Positions 26,101 through 38,100 of a DNA stretch of 64,000 nt are shown piece by piece. This DNA comes from Phoronis australis (taxonomy: Eukaryota; Phoronida; Phoronidae). The stretch lies in contig NMRA01000577.1 in NCBI GenBank assembly GCA_002633005.1, positions 1 to 64,000 on the forward strand. Direction: 5' to 3'. The first letter of the stretch is position 1. Every line of letters begins with the position of its first letter. A program made the position numbers and the translations under genes. Below the pieces are notes generated by a model. The model was given only the letters and a program-made list of their open reading frames with translations, searched no databases and had not been told where the DNA came from.

Positions 26101-29100
26101 AGAATAACTTTGTCCTCTTGCTATTCACCTAAGCTTTACTGTACAATTCACCAGACCCACAATTATTGGACTCTTGTCACTTGCAAATGTGTTAATAATA
26201 CCATTTAGTCCTTTGACTAGTATAATTACCTGTCAATACTCCCCTTGGTGATAGGTGTCACTCTTAATCAGGTATTGCATTTCACCTGAAACTGTGATTA
26301 CTTATTCTTGCGAGACTAGGACAATGGTCCAAGGGCAATTACGCGGTGTTGCTCAGGTGTACAATGGGAATATGGCTTGTTATAGAACTCAATGCGTGGT
26401 CATCTTGCCTGAGATTGCTCTGATTTTTGACAGAACATTGGGGATCACATGTCGTAATTAGTTTTGGCTATTATGTACCTTGTAGGTCTCAACAGAGATC
26501 TGTGTATTCTGTTACAAGTCAGCTCTGCAGTAAGAGAACTAGACAAAACAGCCATTTGCTTCCTTGTACTGGCACAATCAATGCGGTCATATAATATATT
26601 TCGTTGTGTTTAGTTTGCTAGTTGTTGTATGGGACAGAGATTTTACTAGTTAGCATATGAAACAGATTTTATTTAGTTATTAAGTGGAATATTACTGAAT
26701 AACAAACAGAGATCTCACTAGTTAATTTATGAAACATAATTCACTTGCTAAAATATGAACAGATTTCACTTGCTAAAATATGAACAGATTTCACTTGCTA
26801 AAATATGAACAGATTTCACTAGCTAAAATATGAACAGATTTCACTAGCTAAAATATGAACAGATTTCACTAGCTAAAATATGAACAGATTTCACTAGCTA
26901 AAATATGAACAGATTTCACTAGCTAAAATATGAACAGATTTCACTATGAATATGAAACAGAGATTTCAGTAGTTAATAATGAGCAGGGATTTCACTAGTT
27001 ACAGTAAAAATTATCCAGTTTGGGACAGTGAAGAGTTAAGTATTTTGCTCAAGGTGTAAAACCCTGGTCTATTGTTAGACCACAATGAGACTTGATCTGT
27101 TCTTAAGTCCCGTCTACACACACACTTAACCGTAGCACAAGTTCCACTTATGTGCAACTTGGCCCACTTTAGCTGGACCGTCCGCACACAGGTATCGGAT
27201 AACTAGTTGTTGCTCTGTGCGTGAACAGGTGACGCGAATATGGGTACAAAAGAAGACCCGTCAGTATCCGCATTTCATAATTACTTCCACCTTTCCCCAC
27301 GTTTGCATCCACTCAGTAATTAAAAGTGGCACAAGTTACCCTAGACCAAGGTACCTCACCTCTGTAAGGTGGAAAAAGTTGTCACAAGTGGGGCAAGTTG
27401 CACTAGTTTAAATAGCGTCCACACAGCCTCCAAACCTAGTGCAAGACTCTGGTCTGTACTTGAACCCCTGTAAAATTGTGGTGTGTTCTTAACACAAGGC
27501 AATTTATATTTTCATCTACGAGATGTGCTGTAATTGGTTTAATCAGACATGTTACTGCTTTCGGTTTACATTTAAAAAAGTCATCAATCAGCTTTTAACA
27601 GGCTATGCATCACTGAATTCGCAACCATATATAGTTGAAAACATGTCGAAATTGTTATTGATGTGTTAGGTCTTGCGCAGACTCAAAAATTTTTTTAGTA
27701 CATCAGTACTATGTTAAATCTGATCTCTAGTTTGAGACCATAAAATTGTTATGCTTACTCATTTGGTGGACTCATTAAGTAGGTCTGGTCCTAAATATTC
27801 ACTGCAAAAAATAGGTAGCCATCTAAAACTGCAATATTAAATAAATAAAAAAATAAATAAATATATATTATTTATTTATTATTAAAACTGCAATATTTAG
27901 TCATTTTGGATACAAAATAGAATCACTGAGGTAGGAAGTCGGGCAATATTCTGGAAACATGACATGATGTAAAAATTTATTTTTATGCACCCACATAAAT
28001 TATATGAATGCATGTTGCCGTCATCTGTGGTCTGGTCGTCCGGCGTCTGCTGCTGTATCTGCTAAACCCTTACCAGATTTTCATGAAAATTGACGAGTGT
28101 GTTCCTGATGATAGATGGCGACATCTTTTGGATGAATCTAAGTGTCTTGCACTATAGCATCCTGTCAGAAATATAGTGGAGTAATCCTCAAGTGCCTCGT
28201 GGTTAAGTTCAGAACATATTTTAAAAAATTTTCAAGATGAAGAACCCAACAAACGTTTCAAAATTAATGAAACTGAATGCTTTAGATATCAGATTAATGA
28301 ATATTTCAACAAATTAAATAAAATATCTATGTATCCAGCTCATTAACAAGAGACCCCTGCTGATAACTTCAGTCCTTATGTCACCCAAACTCATTCCAAA
28401 GTTAGTGTGCGATGTCATTAGTTTTGTAGAGGAAATGTTTTGATTTTGAGGATGAAATCTGTAAAACGTTTTAGAAGTCTGGGAGAATCCTCAGTGGTTG
28501 CTCATGGTGGTACCGCTAAACTTTTTAAAATGAGTACGGCAAACAATCTCCAATTGGGACACGGAAACTTTCACAAAAATTGGATTTTCCTGGTTCTGAA
28601 ATTTGGGACAAGGGCAATTTTGGTGTTCACCAAATTTCTCAAATTTCGTACAATTTTTTCCGGAATCTACAAAGTGGATAATTTTGCCATCTTCTAATGC
28701 TTGAATTTGGGACGGCCAATATTTCCTGTTTCTAAAATTTAGGACAAGCTCCATAATATCTTATTTTTCACTTTCTTAAATTTTAGAATTTTTACTTGAG
28801 TTACTTTTGATTAGTACCTTTGGATGACACTGTCTCATATGTTGATGACATCATCTGACAAATTGGTAACCAAGGGTTACGCCGTGAAAACTGGTTGTGA
28901 TCCACTAATGCTCAAAAACAACACTGAAGTTAAGCTTTTGGCGGCAGCAACTTAGGTACGTTCACATTTAAAGAAGGTCGCGCAAGACCATGCAGAATCA
29001 CTAAAAGTGAAAGAAAATGGCGGCCACTGAAATGGCAGTTGGCAAGTACTTGGCAAGTGTATTGGGTCTACAGAAGGGAAGGCTGACCTAGCCTATCAGC

Positions 29101-32100
29101 TGCACTAAGACGCACGAGATTACAACTACTAAAGTGCTTTTGTCAACACATCTGCTAATTTGAAGCCGGATTTAAGAACTCAGGTGTTTTTGATGCCATC
29201 TTTAATCTCCTAGCTTGCATCTCTTCTAGGCAAACTGTGACACTGTGTCTCATATCACTGAGTAATTAAAAGGTGATCCGTGCGACTGATGAGCATGAAA
29301 AAAGTGTTTGTGTTGAAGTCGGTTAAATCTTCACCTATTTACCACGCAATATGGCGGACAAGTGAGATTTTATTTTGTCAAATTTCTCACCAAATACGAC
29401 TATAAATCATGAAAATATTAATCTGTCGTAAATCAACATTTTGTGGAATTTGTGTTATTAACATTAAAGTAAAAAGTCTTTGAAATGTAGAAAAATGGTA
29501 ATTTTAGTAATTACTTTTGTGTAAAATTAGTGAATAATTACCATGCAGTATATTGCTCCTGTTGGTGTAATGATACTCATTAAAGTCTTAACTTGTTCCT
29601 TTAATCTAACTCTGTTGACTTGTTTTGGCTTGCACCCATTGGGTACTTGCCATAAAAAGGGTTTGTTGACTTTTTCGAGACCAGTATCCCTGCAAAAGGA
29701 TGCCTTTTCTGACAAAATTCCTGACGAAAGGGTGTCTTTTCCAATTTCATTGTCTCTTGTTGGTTGTTCAAAACTTAAACAATTGGAAGTTTTCACAGTT
29801 TTTAATTGATACTTTTTAAACTTTGGTTACAAAAGATTTACTTGACAATATGGAATCGGTCTTCATGTACGATTTCGAGTTTAAGGTTATCTCCAACCTT
29901 ATTCACAAAAATTGTCCATTTTCACAATGTATCACTTGTGTCTAGCAAAATACCTTATCTTCATTCTCGGGGAACTTCAAATACAAAATATATACCGCGT
30001 AGCGAGAAAAAAAAGATTTAGCAGAACCACTTTGGAACCGCACAACCGTGTGGATATTTGTTTACTACTTATCCAAGGTCAAAGGTTGAAGGGCTTTCAA
30101 TTAAATCGAATCTCCTGCCAGGTACAGAACAGCTTCAGTCCTTTCATTCACAAAGTCACCATAACATTGAGCCAATGAGGTGTACCTATGATAGAATGGT
30201 GCCAGGGAAAACGAAGACAAAACATAGTTTTGATCCTTAGGGAGTTGTGCGTCTACATGCATACAGCTGTTGAAATTGAAAATGAATGCTACGAGTCGCC
30301 TCAGGCCTCTGTGGTCATGAACACAGAAAGTTGTGAAAAGAGTTAAATCCTCACCCTAATTCCTTAATTCAATTAACAAGTTAACATTTCGATGTTTCGA
30401 TCTCATGCTAACGACATACTTTAACCACTGATTCGATTTTTGTAATCCATTTCTTACTTGGTTTCGTATCAGTCTCCCAGCTCGTGACGTGTACAGGCTA
30501 TGAACTGTGACCTACTTAGAAAGTAGGGCGTAAACAACAGTAAAAGTTGGCTGGGAATGATACGATACGTCTATTTGAGGTTTTAATGATAATTAAGTTA
30601 GTTACGCACTGCAAAATCATTGACATTGCGAGTGAACGTTGAAATAGCTAACATAGTTAAGGATTGTATAGGTTATGTGTACCGAAAACAAGTTTTAACC
30701 GAATAATTAACCAAAGACTTTGAGATTTTCACTTGTCCCAGTTTAATCGGCTTTTTCTCGGCTTCGGCGAAACGACTTCATTTGAACTTAGGAACACTAT
30801 TTCTTGAAAACAGCTGGATGGATTTCGCAGAAACTTTCCAAATTTAGTATTTAGTCATCAATCTCAAACACGCTATTAGGATTTTTGATATAAAGGCCTA
30901 GTTCTTGCATAATGTGACAAAGACAAAAACGTCTTCAGTTTTTTACAAAAATACCTTACGTTTTGCGAGTTGATTTGTCATAGAAAGCAAACGAACAGAC
31001 TAATCGAAAATTCCTAACAGCGTTTTTGAGGTAACTGGTGAAGTTTTTATTTAAAAAAGGTTTCATTAAAATCGACCGAGGGGTTATTTTGCTGTGAATG
31101 TACCTTTCTTAAAAATGAAATTTTGACTTAAAAAAGGTTTTTACGTAAAAATGATAATGGCACATAAATACAAAAAGTATATTTACATTTCCTGGTCTTT
31201 GTTCTTTCAGAAAATATATACTTTTACTAGTTGACAAAGCTTAGTTTTTGATATACAAGTTAGAATGGAGGCCACTAAATAAGGTTGGAGATAACCTTAA
31301 TGGATTAGAAGTTCACCGGTGTAAGAATCCCTATTTAGGGGTAAGAATTGGCCTCTGACACGGTGCAGGGTGTTTCTGTCACCCATCCCTGCCAAAGGGT
31401 GACTTGGAAGCTTTCTGCGAATGTAACACTTTTTTCCAAACCCACTTTCTAGTTGCGCTGATTTCCAGCTACACCCCACGGTTAAAATATAATGCGTCCA
31501 CCGTGCCGCTGGAGCGGTAACCTGTCTGCACCCTCCCGCTGTTCGCTCATCTTCATGCTCCCCCTTGTGTCCTATAGGAGAGCTAGATTGTAGAATGTCA
31601 GTCTTAAGAAGCTTTTCTCCACTCGGTGATGGAGATTTTTATCTGTTGTTACCAAATCCGGAAATGATCAGTTCCTTCTGATATTGTGTGGTCTTTATTG
31701 TTAATGTTGTTTTTGTTGTTGTTGTTTTTGTTGTTGTTGTTGCTGGTGTTGGTGATGACAGTCAGTCATTTTCAGGATGTTTCCTGTGTTTTCAACTGCT
31801 CGACAACGTTGATGTCTTTAGCTCTCTCTCTCTCTCTCTAATCACGCTTTTCCACCCGCATTTCCTGTTGTTGGACGACTTAAAGTGAAACAAAATACTG
31901 AGAGCTTGGTGTGGCCTCCTTTCAAAACAGCCTGTATGAAGCGATTTATTAATGGTGACATTTGCCTGTTGTAAGATTTAACTGTTTGCCACTGTCATGG
32001 GTAGAGAGTTGACATTTTGAGTTGGTGTTAATCTGCTGTCAAAAGTCATTCTTGTTATTTCCCCTGGTCGTTCTACAGTCACTTCATAGTCATTCTTGTT

Positions 32101-35100
32101 ATCTCCCCTGGTCGTTCTACAGTCACTTCATAGTCATGGCTAATAAAAAGACAAAATATTCAGTCAAGACTAGATGTCATTGCAGCAAAGTAAAGTGTAC
32201 CTCAGTATATTCTCGAGCACTAGTTATGTTAAGAGTTGCTTTTTGTCTTGATCCTTCTTCTTAGAGAATATTGAAGGTGCATTTTTGTTTTATTTTGCTG
32301 TTTAAGTAAAGCAGCATTTGACATAATCATTAATAATTGAAATAAAACACGTTAATATAATGCTAATGTTATAGTTACTTTTTAGAAGACAAAAATTTTC
32401 ATTTTGTGAAATATGTTCTTGCTAATTGTCAATTGTTGATGAGTCTTATGGAAGTATGAATTTGTAATTGTCTGACAAAACTTGCCCACATTTTGAGAAC
32501 CAGTTTACTCCAGTGATTATTAAGCATCAAACTGGTTCTCAAAATGTGGTCATGTTGTATCTAACTAATACCATAAGAATCTCATCGTGTGTTATTGTCT
32601 CTTATATGTTATCTTAGTATCGAGTTAGATATTAACTAGCTTTGTAATTTTTTTGTAAAACCTGTGAACTCAAGCTGGGCAGCCATTTATGAACAAAGGC
32701 AATCTCTCCCTTAGTTTGTTTCCATGGCAACATTCTCCTTATCGTTTAGCTGTCAACTAAAATGACACCTGACTTCAGAAAAGCCATTGTGTTGTGTCTC
32801 TAGTGTGCCTCTATTGGAGCAGTCAGATTACCTCCTAACCACACTTAAGTTGGAGTCTGCTATATTGATTTTTTTCCACAAGATTGTGTCTCCTGAAATC
32901 TCAGTCGCAGACTCCTCCCTCGACTATTAGTTCTGCTTCCAATATGTATGGAGGGGAGATCAGGTTGAGCTATTATGTATGGAAAGGAGATCACGTTGAG
33001 CACTTTGCCTTGTGGGCTGTGGGTGATGTAGATTATGTTCCGTTTAAGTCTCAAAATTACTTTGGCTAATAATGTGCCCTGTAATTTTACCGAAATGAAC
33101 TGCATCCATTTTCTAGAATGTTGTGTTCCACCGTGTCCTGCCCACCCTTGCGCAAAAATAGACTTGCCCAATCTTAGACTTTTCTGCTAACCTGAAGGTA
33201 TATAATCCCATGCAAATTTTCTGTGTTCTTAGTTGGCCTTTTGGACATAAAGTTCATAGTGGTTCATGGTTAGAGCCTCCAGGTTTTGGTAAGGTTAAAT
33301 GTAGTTGATGTGGTTATGATAGAAGCCTGCGAGAGACTGAATAGGTTTTAGATACTCGCTGATTGTGATTGGCTTTTTAGCAGTTTTGTCACAGCAGACT
33401 TTTTTCTTCACATGAGGCATTGTCTCGCACTTTTCTTTTTTGTCGTACGTAGGAGTTAGTAAGTCACTGTGAATTAGTCACGTGAATAAAACAAATACGG
33501 CTAATTACTTTCTTTTTTAACAAATTCTCCATCGGCTTCTATATAAGATTGATCGTCGTTTCTGTGATAACTCATCTTCCATTTTTGTCGCTTCATATTT
33601 TTTGTTGGTGTTTAGTGACATTTTTTAAATTACTTTGGTTATAAACCACGTGAAACGTTTTTATTCAAAACAAAGTGTTGCAAAGATTACAAAGGTGCTT
33701 TTTTACTTGCATCATTCCATCTGTTAAGACCCAAAATGCTTCAGTTACTTTTGGTATCGTAGCATTAGGTGTAAGGCCACACCGTCTCTGTTCACCACTG
33801 GGGTGCTGTCTTTCTAGAGTGCTGATGAGACTTGTTGTTGGATTTAAGAAATGCATACTCTGGGACTTTTATATTTTTTGTGACTTTTTTAATAAAACCG
33901 GTTTCGGTGAGAATTCACATAACATATGTTGTATAGATTAAAACAATCATTGAAATTACATCTACGTGATTGAAATTTTCTACGGAATGGTGATCATATT
34001 TCGTTTTTTTTTGCATTCAATTTTTGTGAAGTATGGTTTCTTGAACGTTTTTAAATATGATTTAAGGAAGGCAAGATGTTGGTAATATTTGAAACCAGAT
34101 ATTTTTTACAATCGTGTTTCTTGAGAAAGAAGCATTCACTAAATGTAGGATACAAGTTGGTTTTATGAGCGTAACCTTGTTGCATTGTGAAATGGGTGTA
34201 AGAATGCACTTTTCAAATTCAGTCTCATGCTGTTACACCCACACTGATGGTTTTTTATTAATTTCCAATATTTCACCTGAGATTTTGTTTGTCTGTTGGC
34301 TAAGCTGAACTTACTAATTAGTAGACGAGGTTATTACGAGCTATGGCCAGCATATTGATCGTTAGCATCTTATAGGTTGCTTGATAACGACTCTTTATTT
34401 TCAAAATATTAGTTCTCATTGAAATGAACAGTGTGCTGTTGCAGCGCCACCTGGAGGCTGGGAATCATGAGTATCTCTGTTTTATACTCGCTTGGTTTTG
34501 GAATTTTAAGAAAGGTTTCATTTAGCATTTGCCAAACATCATCTTGGTTGATGTAGACGAATGATTTCTGTCTTTGTATTTGGATTAGGATATCATTTGT
34601 GTTTAGTTATTATTTTGTTTGGGATATTGTTTATAGCATGTTGGGCACTGTACTATATTCATACATATTACTTTTTCTTGGACTATCATTTGTATTATTC
34701 TTACTACTTATTAATAATATGTTATCATTGTTATATACTTGATACTTTCTAAGTGCACACATGCATATATGTGTGGTTGCATATTGTCGTCACTCTGTCT
34801 GGGTATCCACTCGATATGTCAAAAACCCCTGGTCAAATCTTAATGAAATTGGCACAAATGTACAGGTCATCATAAGAACGATGCATGCCACCTTTCAATA
34901 TGCCCGCCCCCCGGGTCCAAAGGGTGGGCATTTTAGTGTTCTTGGGGATGAGCATTTGTAGGTAATATCTAGAGAACTCATGGTTGATTTTTGGGCAGAT
35001 TCGACCGCTGTAGCCCCCCTTGGTCGACGTTTTGGTCTCGACAAGTGGCTTTTTTAGTATTTCTGGAGAGTGTTTCTGTATGATACCAAGAGAGCCGTAT

Positions 35101-38100
35101 AAAGGATTTCAGTGAAACTTGACACAGAAGTATGTTATAGGATTACACCGACTCCAGTCTATTTTCAGACAATCTCAACCACTAAAGCACCCCCTAGTGC
35201 CCTTTTTGTCTAGTTGTCTGCTCGATATCTCAAAAGCCCCTTTGATGAAATTTGACACCATGGTGTAAGACATCACTGGGGCAGTGTATTCCACTTTACA
35301 ATATGTGGGAGTTTGGGCGAGGGCTTTAAAGATGTATTTGTTCTTGAAAAAGGGCTTTTTAGTAGGTTTGGGAAGAATATATCCAGATGAAACCTATAAA
35401 AGTGATTGGCAGATTGATAGAGAGGTATGGATGCGTGTACCCAGCCTAAAAAAATGGCGGGCTCGAATTTTTGAGAATGTAGACTTTTAACCAAGATTCA
35501 CGGGATACGTTCAGAGCTATGAATTGTGCATTCGCTGAATTTTAGTAGTTCCTGCCTTTTTAGTTGAGTTTTGTCTCGTTTTCTAGTTTTTGATTCTCTG
35601 AGGTGGACCTTTTTGCCTACTTTGCCAAATGGGGGGTTCGTTCGAGCAATGCGCTGGTACCATTTGATTTTCAGGCAGATTTGACAACTGAGCACCCTTT
35701 GGTGGCCATTCCATTTTGGAGGTGACGGCCGTTATCAATTTTGAGCGGATTCCAACAAGTTCCGTGCCCAATGTCATTTGTGTCTATCTGTGTGTCTGCC
35801 AAACCTCATGGTTGTTTTTTGTGAAAAGTACACCACACCTGTAAATGTTTGGATGACCTATGCTTTGTCCCTTTATGGCTTTTTTATTTCTTTTTTACTT
35901 TTGTATTGGGAAAGGATCTGTTTTCCCACAATAGTCAACCCTCATACTTTGTACGGTCATAAGATTTAGTCTTCAATCTTTCTTTTCGTGTTAAAGACTA
36001 TATCAACTAGAAACTGAAGACAGACATAATGGTTTCAATCTTAGTCAAGTTATAGACTTCAGATACAAATCATGTTGAAATATGTGATACTGTTGCGTGT
36101 GTCCTTCGGTCCTTGCAGACAGCATGGCCCAAAACCCAGTAAGATCTCTTCACGATGTCCGCTCCTGCAGCATCTAGCACAAGTTATTGATTTTTCTCCT
36201 CTTCCTCATCTCATTAGGAAGTCGTATTGCTGTCACATGATGCAGATTTATGGCACTTCTTGTAATCACTGTAAAATTCTGCAATTTTCTAGAGGGCCAC
36301 TGCTCCTCCGATTGATTGATTACGGTTTTACGGTTGCTTGTACTAATTACGCTATTCAACTGGATCGAAAATTGTAGTATCAGAGGACTTCGTAAATGAG
36401 CACGTGTTACGAGGACGTAGCGAAGCCTTACTAGTTTGTTTTGCAAAGTTAGTCTTGACCATCAGTTTTAAATACGCTGTATGCCGTATCTGCAGAGAAT
36501 GTTTTCAATTTCGACCCCTTCTAATCATGCACTCATGCAAATTGTACATTCCCACTATTAGCTACAACATAATGGATACCAAAATTTATTTCCGCTTCAT
36601 ACTATTTTTTAAGTGCTAGGGCTAGGTGTCAGGTACGTTTTGTTATTAATTAAATATGGCTATTTGTAGGTGTTAAATTTGTGCTAAAACTTGAGAATTT
36701 GATTTTGTGTACAAAGTGCCAATATAGTTGTACCTGTACTTTTCTTTTGTCAAGTAATATAATTAGTTGTATTTATCCATTGTCAAACATCATGATCACA
36801 TTTATTTGTTCAAAACGACTTTTTGTTATAGTACGGTGCAGTTCACTCACTGTAATTAATTAGCTAATTTATCATGTAAAACGAATTTATTATGATTGTA
36901 GTAATGAATTTAATCGATGTGTTCTACAATAGATTGCTCAAAGATTCTTGCTTGGTTTGTTTTCAGATCAATATCATGGGGAGCTTGAAAAGTTGGCTGG
37001 ACTGTCCTTTGTGGAGGCTGGCATTGGCAATGTGGTAAGGGGAGACAATTCTGTGGTTTTGTTAAATGCGCTTCTAGTGTGTGTGTGTCAGGGATCTTGA
37101 AAGATCTAATCAAGAGCAGCCAAATCTGATCACCCTTGTGCATGAAGTAGCCTACTGAGAGCCTTAGTCCATCACAAATTACCTCATACCCTCATAAGCC
37201 CCAGCAGTCTTGATTCTCATTAATTGACTTATCGTAAACTCTGCCCCCTTGTGAGAAGTTGATAAACAAACAATAAGATTTACCCAACAACGTGTTGTTT
37301 GTCGGGTAAAATGGCAGCTCGGAAACAAAGGTGTGTCAAGAATGCTGCGTTCTGATTGGTCAGTTAAGCTGTCACTCAAAATCCTGGCGATAGGTCAATT
37401 CTCCTCTTGTCAGGTTCTTCACAAAACCTTTTTAGTAACGTTTCCTTAAAAGCATCAGTTTTTGAAAATTTGAAATCACACGACAGTTATTTTCCAATTT
37501 CAGAAGCAGTGATGATGGTCCTTTAGTTCTCTCGTTTTTTGGCTTATCATTCTGAAGCCCAAGTGCAAACCAGGTGCATTTGTATGCCAGTTATCATGTC
37601 TGTGCCTAATACATAGGTCCATTTGATGTAGGTGAACTGGCTTCACTACCCCATGGTACCATCTCAGTACACATTGACAAAGGCCATTTGATGTTGGAGA
37701 ACTTGTTTCACTACCCAATAGTACCACCCCCCAGCACTGCTGAAGTTTGTGAACTTGCTTCTCATTTTGCTGCTAATCTTTTCACATGTCAACAACAAAT
37801 ACAGTAACAGTGACCTGTCATTAGGAGATGGCTGTGGTATGACCAGATAGTGTGAGGTTCACAGTATGTGTCCCATTGAGATCTATGAAGCGGTAGTGGC
37901 ACATGGCACTGTTCTATGATGGTCCTAGTTTACTACACACTGCCACTTAGTTCCTTTCTCCATACCTATAACCAGCTATTGCAATTTTACATCGTCTGCC
38001 ATTCATGTCACTGGCTCTTCAGACACAGAAATAAAATTTGCCAACCAGGTGAGGCTGAGGTTGAGCTGAACTGCCCTTGGACCGTCGTTTGAGGGTGATT

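Larger units (their letters stand above)
24036..36966 (+). other. 12.9-kb intron within the membrane-proximal domain
   Basis: The protein runs without a gap from [11 protein letters not shown] to [12 protein letters not shown] when these exons are joined, so no coding exon is needed here. The interval is a store of repeats: a 25-bp minisatellite, a 1.4-kb TTAA-flanked element, one copy of the 100-bp MITE, dispersed repeats and (GTT)n/(CT)n tracts. Its open frames, up to about 100 codons, look like chance frames in AT-rich DNA. Confidence 0.85.

Noticed and set aside
34561-34752. Tyr/Leu/Ile-rich frame resembling a membrane protein
   Set aside because: It is what AT-rich DNA yields. No start context, no conservation signal visible.
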